Shown: one piece after another, positions 12,040 through 25,120 of the stretch
Numbering within the stretch: the stretch's first letter is position 1
Layout of the letters: the number at the start of each line of letters is the position of its first letter
Origin: Symsagittifera roscoffensis
Taxonomy: Eukaryota; Xenacoelomorpha; Acoela; Convolutidae
Direction of reading: 5' to 3'
NCBI RefSeq assembly: GCF_963678635.1
Contig: NC_087070.1
Location: 46,357,467 to 46,421,466, forward strand
Length of the DNA stretch: 64,000 nt
Translations under genes and position numbers: made by a program
The notes under the pieces: model-generated
Seen by the model: only the letters and a program-made list of their open reading frames with translations
Told to the model about the DNA's origin: nothing
Databases searched by the model: none

Positions 12040-15000
12040 CAACCCCTGAGACTACCCTGATAGCACCCAACTTGTGAAATTCTGTAAAACTGAAGTTCTT
12101 GGAAATTTTTGTAAAAATCATAAAAAAAACTTCACATCTCGGAATTTAAAGACATTTCAACAGTCGCAGTTTGGCTCTGACAGCATTTTAGTTTTCTGAA
12201 AAAAAAAGTTTCCACAAAAATCATAAAAAGAGTCATATCTCAAAAACTACAAAGAAACCAGCAGTCAAGTTCGGATGCAACATTTGAAACCCTGAGATTA
12301 CCCTGACCGCACCCAACTACAGGGTTGGGAATTTCAAATTTTCAAAAGTTTTTCAAACAAATCATAAAAAACAACAGATTTCGGAAACTTAACGGACTTG
12401 AGCACTCATATTTGAGGCAAGACTTGCAACTCCTAAGGGCACTATGATAGCACCTAACTACACGGTTAAGAACTTTATGAAAGCATTCGTAAATAACTTT
12501 CTGAAAACTTTTTAAAAGTCATCTCTCGAAAAATGGAAGCATTTTAGCGGCCACAAGTGAAAGCAAAACCTGCAACCCCTGAGACTACCCTGATAGCACC
12601 CAACTTGTGAAATTTTGTAAATCTGAAGTTCTTAGAAATTTTTCAAAAAATCATAAAACGTCACATCTCGGAATTTTAAGACATTTGAACAGTCGCAGTT
12701 GGGCCCTGACAGCATTTTAGTTTTCTTAAAAAAGTTTCCACAAAAATCATTAAAAAAGTCATGTCTAAAAAACTACAAAGGATTCAGCAGTCAGGTTCGG
12801 AGGCAACAATTGCAAACCCTGAGATTACACTGACCGCACCCAACTACAGGGTTGGGAATTTCAAACTTTGAATTCTTTTAAACAAACCATAAGAAACGTC
12901 ATATTTCGGAAACTTGAAGGATTTGAGCACTCACATCTGAGGCAAAAGTTGCAGCGCCTGAGGATACAATGACAGCACCTCATTACACGGTCAAGAACTA
13001 TACGAAAATTTTCTTAACTTATTTCCTGAAAACTTTTTAAAAGTCAAAAAAAGTCATCTCTCGAAAAAAATGGAAGCATTTTAGCGGCCACAAGTGAAAG
13101 CAAGAACTGCAACCCTTGAGACTACCCTGATAGCACCCAACTTGTGAATCAAACTTAAGTTCTTGGAAATTTTTGAAAAAATCATAAAAACTTCACATCT
13201 CGGAATTTTAAGACATTTGAACAGTCGCACTTTGGCCCTGACAGCATTTTAGTTTTCTGAAAAAAAAGTGTCCACCAAAAATCATTAAAAAAAATATCTC
13301 AAAAACTACAAAAAAACCAGCAGTCAAGTTCGGAAGCAACATTTGAAACCCCTGAGATTACCCTGACCGCACCCAACTACAGGGTTGTGAATTTCAAATT
13401 TTCAAACATTTTTCAAACAAATCATAAAAAACAGCATAATTCGTAAACTTGAAGGACTTGAGCAATCATAATTGACAGCACCTAACTACATGGTTAAGAA
13501 CTTTATGAAATTACTCGTAAATAATTTTCTGAAAACTTTTTAAAAGTCATAAAAGTCATCTCTCGAAAAATGGAAGCATTTTAGCGGCCACAAGTGAAAG
13601 CAAAACCTGCAACCCCTGAGACTACCCTGACAGCACCCAACTTGTGAAATTTTGTAAATCTGAAGTTCTTAGAAATTTTTCAAAAAATCATAAAACGTCA
13701 CATCTCGGAATTTTAAGACATTTGAACAGTCGCAGTTGGGCCCTGACAGCATTTTAGTTTTCTAAAAAAAAGTTTCCACAAAAATCATTAAAAAAGTCAT
13801 GTCAAAAAAACTACAAAGGATTCAGCAGTCAGGTTCGGAGGCAATAATTGCAAACCCTGAGATTACACTGACCGCAACCAACTACAGGGTTGGGAATTTC
13901 AAACTTTGAATTCTTTTAAACAAACCATAAGAAACGTCATATTTCGGAAACTTGAAGGATTTGAGCACTCACATCTGAGGCAAAAGTTGCAGCGCCTGAG
14001 GATACCATGACAGCACCTCATTACACGGTCAAGAACTATACGAACATTTTCTTAACTTATTTCCTGAAAAATTTTTAAAAGTCAAAAAAAGTCATCTCTC
14101 GAAAAATGGAAGCATTTTAGCGGCCACAAGTGAAAGCAAGAACTGCAACCCTTGAGAATACCCTGATAGCACCCAACTTGTGAATCAAACTTAAGTTCTT
14201 GGAAATTTTTGAAAAAATCATAAAAACTTCACATCTCGGAATTTTAAGACATTTGAACAGTCGCACTTTGGCCCTGACAGCATTTTAGTTTTCTGAAAAA
14301 AAAGTTTCCACCAAAAATCATTAAAAAAAATATCTCAAAAACTACAAAAAAAAACAGAAGTCAAGTTCGGAAGCAACATTTGAAACCCCTGAGATTACCC
14401 TGACCGCACCCAACTACAGGGTTGTGAATTTCAAATTTTCAAAAATTTTTCAAACAAATCATAAAAAACAGCATAATTCGTAAACTTGAAGGACTTGAGC
14501 AATCATAATTGACAGCACCTAACTAAACGGTTAAGAACTTTATGAAATTACTCGTAAATAATTTTCTGAAAACTTTTTAAAAGTCATAAAAGTCATCTCT
14601 CGAAAAATGGAAGCATTTTAGCGGCCACAAGTGAAAGCAAAACCTGCAACCCCTGAGACTACCCTGATAGCACCCAACTTGTGAAATTTTGTAAATCTGA
14701 AGTTCTTGGAAATTTTTGAAAAAATCATAAAACGTCACATCTCGGAATTTTAATACATTTGAACAGTCGCAGTTGGGCCCTGACAGCATTTTAGTTTTCT
14801 AAAAAAAAAGTTTCCACAAAAATCATTAAAAAAGTCATGTCTAAAAAACTACAAAGGATTCAGCAGTCAGGTTCGGAGGCAACAATTGCAAACCCTGAGA
14901 TTACACTGACCGCACCCAACTACAGGGTTGGGAATTTCAAACTTTCTGAATTCTTTTAAGCAAACCATAAGAGACGTCATATTTCGGAAACTTAAAGTAT

Positions 15001-17060
15001 TTGAGCACTCACATCTGAGGCAAAAGTTGCAGCGCCTGAGGACACCATGACAGCACCTCATTACACGGTCAAGAACTAACCGAAAATTTTCTTAACTTAT
15101 TTCCTGAAAACTTTTTAAAAGTCAAAAAAAGTCATCTCTCGAAAAATGGAAGCATTTTAGCGGCCACAAGTGAAAGCAAGAACTGCAACCCTTGAAACTA
15201 CCCTGATAGCACCCAACTTGTGAATCAAACTTAAATTCTTGGAAATTTTTGAAAAAATCATAAAAACTTCACATCTCGGAATTTTAAGACATTTGAACAG
15301 TCGCACTTTGGCCCTGACAGCATTTTAGTTTTCTGAAAAAAAAGTTTCCACCAAAAATCATTTAAAAAAATATTTCAAAAACTACAAAAAAAACCAGCAG
15401 TCAAAAATGGAAGCATTTTAGCATATGGAAGCATATTGATCAGTCATATTTGGAGGCAACATATGCAACCACAGAGATTACCCTGACAAACGCAATTACA
15501 GGGCTAGGAATTTCAAGTTTTCAAAGTTTTTCAAGCAAATCATAGAAAACGTCATTTTTCGGAAGTTTAAAGGACTTGAGCACTCAGATTTGAGGCAAGA
15601 TTTGCAACGCCTGAGGGCACCATGACAGCACCTAATTACACGATTGAGAACAATATGAAATTTCTTTTTTAAAATTTTCTGAAAACTTTTTAAAAGTCAT
15701 AAAAGTGATCTCTCGAAAAATGGAAGTATTTTAGCGGCCACAAATGAAAGCAAAAAGAGCAACCCCTGAGAATACCCTGACAAAACCCAATTACAGGAAT
15801 TGAAAAATTAAGTTTCTTAAATTTTTTACACACCATTTTTTATAAGATTTTTTTGAAGCCATTAAAAAGTCATATCTCAAAAACTACAAGGAATAGAGCA
15901 AGCATATTTGGACTAGAGGGTTGGGAATTTCAAAATTTCTGAAAGTTTTTCAAACAAATCATAAAAAACGTCACAAGTCGGAAACTTAAAGGACTTGAGC
16001 ACTCATATTTGAGGCAAGATTTGCAACGCCTGAGATTACCCTGACCGCACCCAACTACAGGGTTGTGAATTTCAAATTTTCAAAAATTTTTCAAACAAAT
16101 CATAAAAAACAGCATAATTCGTAAACTTGAAGGACTTGAGCAATCATAATTGACAGCAGCTAACTAAACGGTTAAGAACTTTATGAAATTACTCGTAAAT
16201 AATTTTCTGAAAACTTTTTAAAAGTCATAAAAGTCATCTCTCGAAAAATGGAAGCATTTTAGCGGCCACAAGTGAAAGCAAAACCTGCAACCCCTGAGAC
16301 TACCCTGATAGCACCCAACTTGTGAACTTTTGTAAATCTGAAGTTCTTGGAAATTTTTGAAAAAATCATAAAACGTCACATCTCGGAATTTTAATACATT
16401 TGAACAGTCGCAGTTGGGCCCTGACAGCATTTTAGTTTTCTAAAAAAAAAGTTTCCACAAAAATCATTAAAAAAGTCATGTCTAAAAAACTACAAAGGAT
16501 TCAGCAGTCAGGTTCGGAGGCAACAATTGCAAACCCTGAGATTACACTGACCGCACCCAACTACAGGGTTGGGAATTTCAAACTTTCTGAATTCTTTTAA
16601 GCAAACCATAAGAGACGTCATATTTCGGAAACTAAAAGTATTTGAGCACTCACATCTGAGGCAAAAGTTGCAGCGCCTGAGGACACCATGACAGCACCTC
16701 ATTACACGGTCAAGAACTAACCGAAAATTTTCTTAACTTATTTCCTGAAAACTTTTTAAAAGTCAAAAAAGTCATCTCTCGAAAAATGGAAGCATTTTAG
16801 CGGCCACAAGTGAAAGCAAGAACTGCAACACTTGAAACTACCCTGATAGCACCCAACTTGTGAATCAAACTTAAGTTCTTGGAAATTTTTGAAAAAATCA
16901 TAAAAACTTCACATCTCGGAATTTTAAGACATTTGAACAGTCGCACTTTGGCCCTGACAGCATTTTAGTTTTCTGAAAAAAAAGTTTCCACCAAAAATCA
17001 TTAAAAAAAATATTTCAAAAACTACAAAAAAAACCAGCAGTCAAAAATGGAAGCATTTTA
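12040..17060. repeat. Higher-order blocks of ~1.04 and ~1.64 kb in the same array
   Basis: The 'gcggccacaagtgaaagcaaaacctgcaacccctgag' landmark recurs near 12549, 13585, 14620 and 16263, giving spacings of roughly 1.04, 1.04 and 1.64 kb. The block at about 14400-15410 recurs at about 16040-17045 with very few changes. This shows repeated unequal exchange at several unit sizes. Confidence 0.75.
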
Positions 17061-18060
17061 GCGGCCACAAGTGAAAGCAATAACTGCAACACCTGAGACT
17101 ACCCTGATAGCAACGAACTTGTGAAATTTTGAAAATCTGAAAATTCTGACCATTTGTTGAAAAAATCAAAAAAAATTCCCATCTCGGAGTTTGAACACAA
17201 TTGAACAGTCGCATTTGGACTCAAAATTGACAACCACAGAGTACTAACACAATAACCAACTATAGGGGTGGGAATTAAATTTTTTTTTTTAATTTAGTTT
17301 TTTTATCTCAAAAACTAGAAGGTTTAGAGCAGTCATATTTGGACGCAAGCCTCGCAACCCCTGAGGGTACCCTGACAGCATCCAGTTATAGGTTTAGGGT
17401 TTTCAATTTTTTAAATTTTAATTTTCTAAAAAAATCCAAAAAATCATTAAAAAATTAATATCTCAAAAACTACAAGATATTGATCAGTCATATTTGGAGG
17501 CAACATATGCAACCACAGAGATTACCCTGACAAAAGCAATTACAGGGCTAGGAATTTCAAGTTTTCAAAGTTTTTCAAGCAAATCATAGAAAACGTCATT
17601 TTTCGGAAGTTTAAAGGACTTGAGCACTCAGATTTGAGGCAAGATTTGCAACGCCTGAGGGCACCATGACAGCACCTAATTACACGATTGAGAACAATAT
17701 GAAATTTCTTTTTTAAAATTTTCTGAAAACTTTTTAAAAGTCATAAAAGTGATCTCTCGAAAAATGGAAGTATTTTAGCGGCCACAAATGAAAGCAAAAA
17801 GAGCAACCCCTGAGACTACCCTGACAAAACCCAATTACAGGAATTGAAAAATTAAGTTTCTTAAATTTTTTACACACAATTTTTTATAAGATTTTTTTGA
17901 AGCCATTAAAAAGTCATATCTCAAAAACTACAAGCAATAGAGCAAGCATATTTGGACTAGAGGGTTGGGAATTTCAAAATTTCTGAAAGTTTTTCAAACA
18001 AATCATAAAAAACGTCACAAGTCGGAAACTTAAAGGACTTGAGCACTCATATTTGAGGCA
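15430..18060. repeat. ~2.04-kb spaced duplicate block in the array
   Basis: The segment starting at attgatcagtcatatttggagg near 15434 recurs near 17472 and stays closely similar for about 580 bp, through the 'gagcaagcatatttggactagagggttggg' landmark. It interleaves with the 1.64-kb block duplication, so the exchanges overlapped. Confidence 0.7.
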
Positions 18061-19875
18061 AGATTTGCAACGCCTGAGGGCACCATGACAGCACCCAACT
18101 ACACGGTTAATAACTAATTGAAATTACCCACAACTAAACTTCTGAAATTTTTTTAAAAGTCATAAAAGTGATCTCTCGAAAAATGGAAGTATTTTGGCGG
18201 CCACAAAGGAAAGCAAAAAGTGCAACCCCTGAGACTACCCTGACAAAACCTAAGTACAGGAACTGAAAAATTAAGTTTCTCAAACTTTTTACACACAATT
18301 TTTTATAAGACTTTTTTGAAGCTATTAAAAAGTCATATCTCAAAAACTACAAGGAATAGAGCAAGCATATTTGGACAAGAGGGTTGGGAATTTCAAATTT
18401 TCTGAAAGTTTTTCAAACAAATCATAAAAAACGTCACAATTCGGAAACTTTAAGGACTTGAGCACTCATATTTGAGGCAAGATTTGCAACGCCTGCCTGA
18501 GGACACCATGACAGCACCTAACCACACGGTTAATAACTAATTGAAATTTCCCACAACTAAACTTCTGAAAATTTTTTAGAAGTCATAAAAAAGGCATCTC
18601 TGGAAAAACGGAAGCATTTGTGCGGCCACAAGTGAAAGCGAAAATTGCAGGCCCTGAGACTACCCAGATAGCAACGAACTTGTGAAATTTGAACAGTCGC
18701 AATTGGGCTAAAATTTACAACCCCTGAGAGTACTAATATAATACCCAACTACAGGGGTGGGAAGTTCAAACTTTTTTATTTCTATCCAACTTTTCTTTTA
18801 AAAAAAATTGGAAAAAAATCATGAAACCATCAGATCTCGAACACTACAAAGAACTGAGGAGTCATATCTGGAGTTATTATTTGCAGCCGCTGAGGGTCCC
18901 ATGACAACATCCAAACACAGGTTTGGAAATTTCAAATTTTTCGATTTTTTTAAATCTTAGTTTTCTAAATTTCTAAATTTATTTTTAAATCTGAAAACCG
19001 TCATATCTCAAAAACGACTAAAAAGTGAGCAATCATATTTGGAAGCAAGACAATTAAGCAGCACTTACCACAGGTTTGAGAGCTTAGTTTTTTCAATTTT
19101 TTAAATATCAAATTTCTGAAATTAATTTCACCGTATCTCGTTAACTAAAAGGATTTGGTATTCATTATTGAAGGCCAAAATCGCAACGTTGGATGAACTC
19201 TGACAGCAGCTCGCTATTGGGTTGCTAACTTTGAATTTGGTTAAATAAACACTAAATTCAAGCTGGAAAATCGAAAAAAAAATCTTAAGCAATGCAATAT
19301 ACGATATAGACTAAACGTGAAAAAAAAAACCATTAAACATGCAGAAATATTAAGTTGAAAAAGCTTAAACAAGGCGAGATAGTGAAGCCCGCATTTGAAT
19401 ATATAATAGATAGATAGATATTAACACGCTTCGAACGATTTAATCTGGGAAGACCATCAACAGCTGAAGAAAGCTATATATGTCTGAAAAAAAAAATTCG
19501 AATAGACTGGTAATTTAAAAGATAACATGCTTGAATTAGGCACGATGCGGTAAACTTAAAAAATAAGCAAAAGAATCACGAACATTCGATTTTGTTTTCA
19601 AAAAATGGTGTCAGATGAAAACAAAATACAGCTCATACAAGCGTACAACTCCAATACTTGATTTCGTATAACCACAAAGAAGATAATTCAATTTCACCTG
19701 CATATACGGAAAAAAAACAAGACGTGAAACACAGTCTAAATTAACTACAGTCTTAACTTTTCCAAAACTTCCAGGAACTAAATTAGTTATGTAAAAAATG
19801 TGTCTATTTCTATTGAGGGCCATTTTTGCTGCATAGCATCGGCAGTTTGATAGAATAAGTAGCTGCTTTATTTGT

Positions 19876-20135
19876 GACTAGTGATTGCCGGTTGTTAAGC
19901 GTTGCGGTCTTGAGGGCAGGATGTGAGACTCCAATTCTCGAGGTCACAGGTTCAAAGCCCATACGTAGCAAAATTTTACTAATTCGAAGCTTTTTTTTTC
20001 TATCTTTTCATATTTTTCTTCATAAAGCTGCTCTTTTGTCGTGTTCTCGCTAGAGTTTGCTTTGCATCTGTGTAAAATTTTTGGGTTCCGCGTTGCATTT
20101 TTGACTTTCGCCTGCCAAAATTTAAGAAAGAAAAT
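19876..20135 (+). mobile_element. tRNA-derived SINE, copy A
   Basis: A tRNA-like head with an A-box-like GGTTGTTAAGCG and a B box GGTTCAAAGCCC (about 19950) is followed by a body containing aagctgctcttttgtcgtgt and tctcgctagagtttg. The same body follows a different tRNA-like head on the minus strand at 38880-39175, which defines a SINE family. The copies are diverged, so it is not recent. Confidence 0.65.
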
Positions 20136-20764
20136 AGTTTGTTTGCTCAATAAATTGTTTTTAAAATTACTGAGCGTGTGCTATTTAATGTGCTAACTTT
20201 GGAATATAACAAACTGGAACCATCCACACTTACTTTGCATGTTATAAATCGGAAAGTAAGAAGCCACATTATGTTTAAATTATGCAATTCAAAAAAATTG
20301 TCAGATATACTGAGATAGAAAATTTCTGAAATCGGGTTTTCGCTTTTGTTGTTGTTTGAAACACAATTTTTTTCGGTTCAAATGATGAATTTTAAACGTA
20401 TCAACTGTGTTAGCTTATTATTATTCGAATGTCAAATCAGATGCTATCAAAAAAACCGTAAAGGTGCCCCAAAAGTGGCAAACTAATATTTGCGACTTAG
20501 GTTAGAAAAAAAGAATAGTCGTTGTATAACACTAGCGCTCACTTAAGTTCACTAGTGTTAAAACAATTTAAAGCAAAAAGATCGCCGTATAAAAAATGTA
20601 GTAAAAGCGTCGAGTAACTCTAGCTATAATTCCAGTTGACTTCAAGCTATATTTGATTCAGTAAAAAATGTTTTTTAATAGGGCAAAACGGCACATCGCA
20701 AACAGTCGAAAGAAACGGCAAAAAAACTAAACCCTGTAAACCAGAAAATAATTCAACCTTGATA

Positions 20765-20835
20765 GGTCTTGCGACCGGGAGGAACCGATCCCACCATCGC
20801 AATTATCGATCCGATAATTACACACTATAACAGTC
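20765..20835 (-). repeat. tRNA-like fragment
   Basis: On the minus strand, gttatagtgtgtaattatcg resembles an A-box/D-arm region, and gtgggatcggttcctccc lies where a B box/T arm would be expected. It is too degraded to be a working tRNA; it is probably a SINE head or tRNA pseudogene. Confidence 0.35.
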
Positions 20836-20904
20836 TAGATAATAGACCTTATCAGATAGACTTTTAGATATACTTGAACAGAAACTTTTAATTTCCGCAG
20901 CGGT

Positions 20905-21093
20905 TTAGACTTCTTCTATTAAAATTAATGATCCAATTTTTTCGAAAGGTTTGATTTCAAAGTTTTCCCCTTTCTCGAAAAAGGTTTTTAAAATGCCAAC
21001 CATGGATCGCACATGAGTAACACCCGGCATTGTTTCAATGTTAAAAATTGAACAACGATAAAGCAAAGCCATGTACAATGGATTAAAAAGCAA
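20905..21093 (-). CDS. Possible coding fragment, unrecognised
   Basis: An open 62-codon stretch with a non-AT-rich amino-acid mix (M-P-G-V-T-H-V-R-S-M-V-G-I-L-K) ends in a stop at its left edge. I do not recognise it. It lies on the same strand as, and downstream of, the coding-like stretch at 21430-21845, so both could be remains of one gene or element. No firm splice sites could be assigned. Confidence 0.25.
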   Translation of the reverse strand: MLFNPLYMALLYRCSIFNIETMPGVTHVRSMVGILKTFFEKGENFEIKPFEKIGSLILIEEV

Positions 21094-21429
21094 TACGTAC
21101 CATGCGAATGAAAAACCACGAAAAAAAAACGTGGGAAAAGTGGGCTGAATACTTGTATTTTTATATGAATTGTCTAAACAGTCCTGACTTCTAATAACAC
21201 ATATTGCTGCTGAAGATTTGTAGAAAAAGACTTCGACAAGATTCAGATCACACTTGCTTATTGAGCATTACAATTTATTAACTGGAGCCTACGAAACAAG
21301 GGAAAACTTTTTGAAACAAAGACTTTTTCCCACGGAACATAAAAACTTTTTGAGCTACAAACTTCAATAGAAGAAAAGTGAGCATAAAAAATCCCAGAAG
21401 TTTAAGGACACAGTCACGATTCAACTTCA

Positions 21430-21845
21430 AAAAAATCTATTATGAATTGACGAGAAGCTTCGCCATGCAACCTTTGCAAATTAAAAACATGTTTAACAAA
21501 TGATAAAAATGATTGTCTAATTTGGATAGTCTGTTTTCTTTGAATGCAGTCAACCAGAAACAGTTGAGTTGATTCAGAAACATCCGTAGAAAAATTTGTG
21601 AAAAGAATAGAGCAAAACTAATCAGTTCGGATGCTTGGAGATCGGTTATCGATAAAAACTGAGATGGAGCAAAATACCAATGCAACTTTCGCATCGTTTG
21701 CAGCAAGCCTCTGGGTAACAGCATTAAAATCATCATTCAAGTGGTCGATAGATCGATCAATGGCTATCGAAGTTATATTAGCTGCAAACAAATACTTATT
21801 GACGATGCTCGGTAGACCATAATCTGAATAAGGTCCCTGTGTCAA
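21430..21845 (-). pseudogene. Unrecognised coding-like region, interrupted
   Basis: One minus-strand reading frame stays protein-like for about 140 codons. It begins near G-P-Y-S-D-Y-G-L-P-S-I-V-N-K, passes D-H-L-N-D-D-F-N-A-V-T-Q-R-L, and later S-E-S-T-Q-L-F-L-V-D-C-I-Q. It is interrupted at least once. Composition differs from the surrounding AT-rich noise, which seldom stays open this long. I do not recognise the family; it may be a dead gene or an element remnant. Confidence 0.35.
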
Positions 21846-22754
21846 ACTTCACTCGAGCATAGACTCCTTTTGCAAGCTGAAAACTTTTTTCTCCGGTACT
21901 CCTCTAGGAAACATGAAATTCATTTGTTGATATTTACATACACCACTTCTACCTCTTTCCACATCATCCTCACTATCCAGTCAAATATTCAAGGGAATCA
22001 TCAAAAAAATAGTTAAAACGGATTTCCGCATTTACCCTCGTCAACCCGAAAAACAGAATATTTGAAACTCTTACATACTTTCCACTAGTGGAACAATTTA
22101 AGCCTCATGTTTTGATACAAAAGCAAAGCTGCCCTTCGAAAAAAGTCCATAGAATAAATTAAATTTCCACCTATTTGAAGTACAACCTGGCAACTTTTCG
22201 ATCAAATGAAACCGGATATTAGAAAACTGGATCCATATCCGTTTAGTCTACTGATAAATAATTCAACTAATAATTACTTTTGAAATTAGAGGTCAATCAC
22301 GTTTTTTAGGCCATTTGCATTTTGTTATTGGATAGAGTAATTTGCCTTGCATTTATGTAACAATTGAAATTCAAGCGAATCTGCAACATTGAAAAAACAA
22401 ACGGCGAAAATATGCCGGCAAAAATTTGAGTACAAAAAAATCACAATTTTTCCTTAAAAAGTAAAACATGCACAACTTAAACAAAGATTGCCGGTATCAT
22501 GCAAGTATTATCACAAAATGTTCGTTGCGACCATATTCGTAAAAACTACCAAAAAAACTGTTAATCTTCAAATTAGTGTGATTATAAGGGAAAACTGTAC
22601 AAACACGTAGAAAATTAGTGAATGGAGCATAAAAAACTACGGATAGCCAGTTACTGTGCAAAAGCACAGACTGTGATGACCAGTCGATAAGCAGATTAGA
22701 CATATCCGACAGTCAGTAAAATAAGCAAATGGAAAAACAATTTTTATAGAAAAA

Positions 22755-24241
22755 CTAGCGTGTAACGCACCTCCGGTGCATCGAATTTTTAACTAACTAA
22801 AAAACCGCAGATATTGGAAATAAGATCTGCATCCTTTGATGGTACTCTGACAGCACCCAACTACAGGAATGGCAAGTTTTTTTTTCTTATACTTTGAAAA
22901 ACCATAAGATTCTGTGGAGTTCTTTGAAAAATTTTAAAATGACATCAAAAAACGCCATATCTCGGAAACTAAAAGTAAATACGCAGTCACAATGGAATGC
23001 AAAACACAGTACCCAACTACAGCGTTGCAAATTTCAAATTTTGAGAATTTTAAATTTTTTGAAAAAAAAACATTAAAAAGTCATATCTCAAAAAAAATCT
23101 GAGCAGTCAAATCTGGAGGCAAGATTCGCAAACCCTGAGAGAACTCTGACAGCCCCCAACAACAGGGTTAGGAATTTCAAATTTTTCAAAAAAAAATTGA
23201 ATTAAACTTTTCTGTAACATTTTAGAAAAAAATCACAAAAAACGTCATATCTCAAAAATTACAAGAATTTGTGCCATCAAATTTGGAGGCCAAATTAGCA
23301 ACTCGTGGAAGTGCAATGGAAGAGCCTCAAAATAGAGATGTGAATTTCAAATTTTGTAAAATGTTTTATAACTTAGTTCTTTGAACAAATTTTAAAAAAA
23401 GACATAACAAACGTCAGATCTCGGAAACTAAGGGCATTTGAGCCGTCGCATTTGGACGCAAGATTTGCAACTTGCGGCTCTTAAGAGCACTTTTGCAGTA
23501 CGAAACTTCAAAGTTGAGGATTTCAAATTATTTGAATCTAAGTTTTCTCTTAAAAGAAATCATAAAACACGTCATATCTCGACTTATATCTTGACGTCAT
23601 AAAAACTACAAGGATTTGAGCAGTCATAGTTGGAGGCAAGCTATGCAACCCTTGATACCCTGAGAGTACTCTGACAGACCTACTACAAAAATGGGCATTT
23701 TGAAATTCAAAAAAAATATAAATTTAAGTTTTCTTGAAGTTTTTTTTGAAAAAATTACAAAAATGTCATATCGCGAAAACTACAATGATTTGAGTGGTCA
23801 AATTTAGAAGCAAAAATTGCAACTCCTGGGAGTACCCGGATAAAGCCTCACTATAGAGATGGAAACTTCAAATTTTGTGAAATTTTTTTATAACTAAGTT
23901 CTTTGGAAAACTTTGAAAAAATCGTAAAAAACATCAGATCTCAAAAACTATAAGGATTTGAGCAGTCTTATTTGAGGCAAGATTCGCAAACCTTGAGGGT
24001 ACCCTCAGAGTTTGCAACTACACGATCGAGATCTTGAAAATTTTTCAATATTTTTGAATCTTACTTTTTTGAAAAACTTTGAAAAAAATCATAAAAAACG
24101 TCATATCTGGAAAACTGTAAGGATTTGAGCAGTCATATTCATAGGCAAGATTTGCAACTTCTGAGTGTACCCTCAAAAGTTTCCAACTAAACGATCGAGA
24201 TTTTCAAAATTTTTAAATCTAAGTTTTGAAATTTTAAAAAA

Positions 24242-24292
<51 letters not shown>

Positions 24293-24622
24293 GTCATATC
24301 TCAAAAACTACAAGAATTTGAGAGGCGAGATTTGGAGGCAAGATTCGCAATCCCTTAGAGTACCCTGACAGACAGTACCCAACTTCAGGGTTGAGAATAA
24401 CAAGTTTTGTGAAATTTTTCAAATTCAAGTTTGCTTATTTCAAAATTGATGAAACAATCCTTGACATCAAACTGGAAAATCAAAAAAAAAACATCTTAAC
24501 CATTGCAATGTACGATATAGCTTAAACGTGAAAAAATTCTTTCGATGAATATGCAAAAATATTAAGTTGAAAAAACTTAAACATGGCTTGATAGTGAAGC
24601 CCGCATTTAAGTATATAATAGA
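22755..24622 (-). mobile_element. Non-autonomous Helitron-like element with internal minisatellite (copy 3)
   Basis: 1868 bp. The minus-strand 3' end is CTAG (22755-22758) followed by T, with the hairpin GCACCGGAGGTGC about ten bases inside it. The 5' end is TCTATTATATAC at 24611-24622, preceded by A. About nine diverged monomers fill the core. A TA dinucleotide tract has expanded inside one monomer (24243-24288). The 5'-proximal segment with tgcaatgtacgatatagctt matches the other copies. Confidence 0.75.
24243..24288. repeat. (TA)n microsatellite
   Basis: About 23 uninterrupted TA dinucleotides lie within a monomer of the Helitron-like element at 22755-24622. Confidence 0.95.
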
Positions 24623-24944
24623 TTACTATATAAAAACGAAAAAAAAAAACATAGCCAACTGACAGTTGGAAAAGAGTAATGGAGGCAAGGAAACTAAAAA
24701 AACTGACTTGTTTTTTCAAAAACCTTTAACTTTAAATTCGAAGAAAGAAATAGATGGCCTTAAAGCTCTTTGAAATTGTAGAACAATTTATGGTGGACAC
24801 TTTTTTGTTCAAACTAACCTAAATTGAGAAAGCTGGATCAATAGGTAGAACTTTTATTTCGCTGGGAAACCTGATAATTAATTTCCATTTTCGAAATTAG
24901 AATTCGATCAAGTTTTTCGTGCCCTTTACACTCTTGCTGTTAGA

Positions 24945-25120
24945 TAGTGGAGTTTGCCTTCCTTTTAAAAATAGAAATGTACTCAACTTAAAAAAAAAAT
25001 CACAAGTCAAAACGCGAGAAAACAAAATGTAGCGTGAACAAATTTCAAAACTTTCTCCTGAAAAAAACTCACCACGACCTAAATAAGAGTACCCGCTACC
25101 TTCAATACTCTGAATCAAAA
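24945..25120. repeat. Dispersed repeat R3, copy 2
   Basis: Second copy of the sequence at 6073-6260. It shares tggagtttgccttccttttaa and about 150 bp after that. Confidence 0.55.

Larger units (their letters stand above)
7701..19410 (-). mobile_element. Very large Helitron-like element with expanded internal monomer array (copy 2)
   Basis: 11,710 bp with a single set of termini. The minus-strand 3' end is CTAG at 7701-7704 followed by host T, with a short GCACC/GGTGC hairpin next to it. The 5' end is TCTATTATATATTCAAATGC at 19391-19410, preceded by A. The conserved 5'-proximal segment (about 19130-19380) matches the smaller copies. Nearly everything else is diverged ~150-170-bp monomers, and several multi-monomer blocks are duplicated inside. 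No open frame resembles a Rep/helicase; the open frames are repeat by-products. It could instead be a satellite array that grew inside an ordinary small element. Confidence 0.65.
19411..22754. other. Inter-element stretch with one SINE and an unrecognised coding-like region
   Basis: This stretch holds a tRNA-headed SINE (19876-20135), a tRNA-like piece (20765-20835, minus), a coding-like minus-strand stretch (21430-21845) and a possible further coding piece at 20905-21093. The remainder is AT-rich and I see nothing else in it. Confidence 0.45.

Noticed and set aside
7701-19410. Regular-looking repeats considered as a CRISPR array.
   Set aside because: Monomers are contiguous, diverged and ~165 bp with no unique spacers, and the host is a eukaryote.
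24165-24368. 67-codon frame with a long I-Y run.
   Set aside because: The run is the translated (TA)n microsatellite inside a Helitron-like element.
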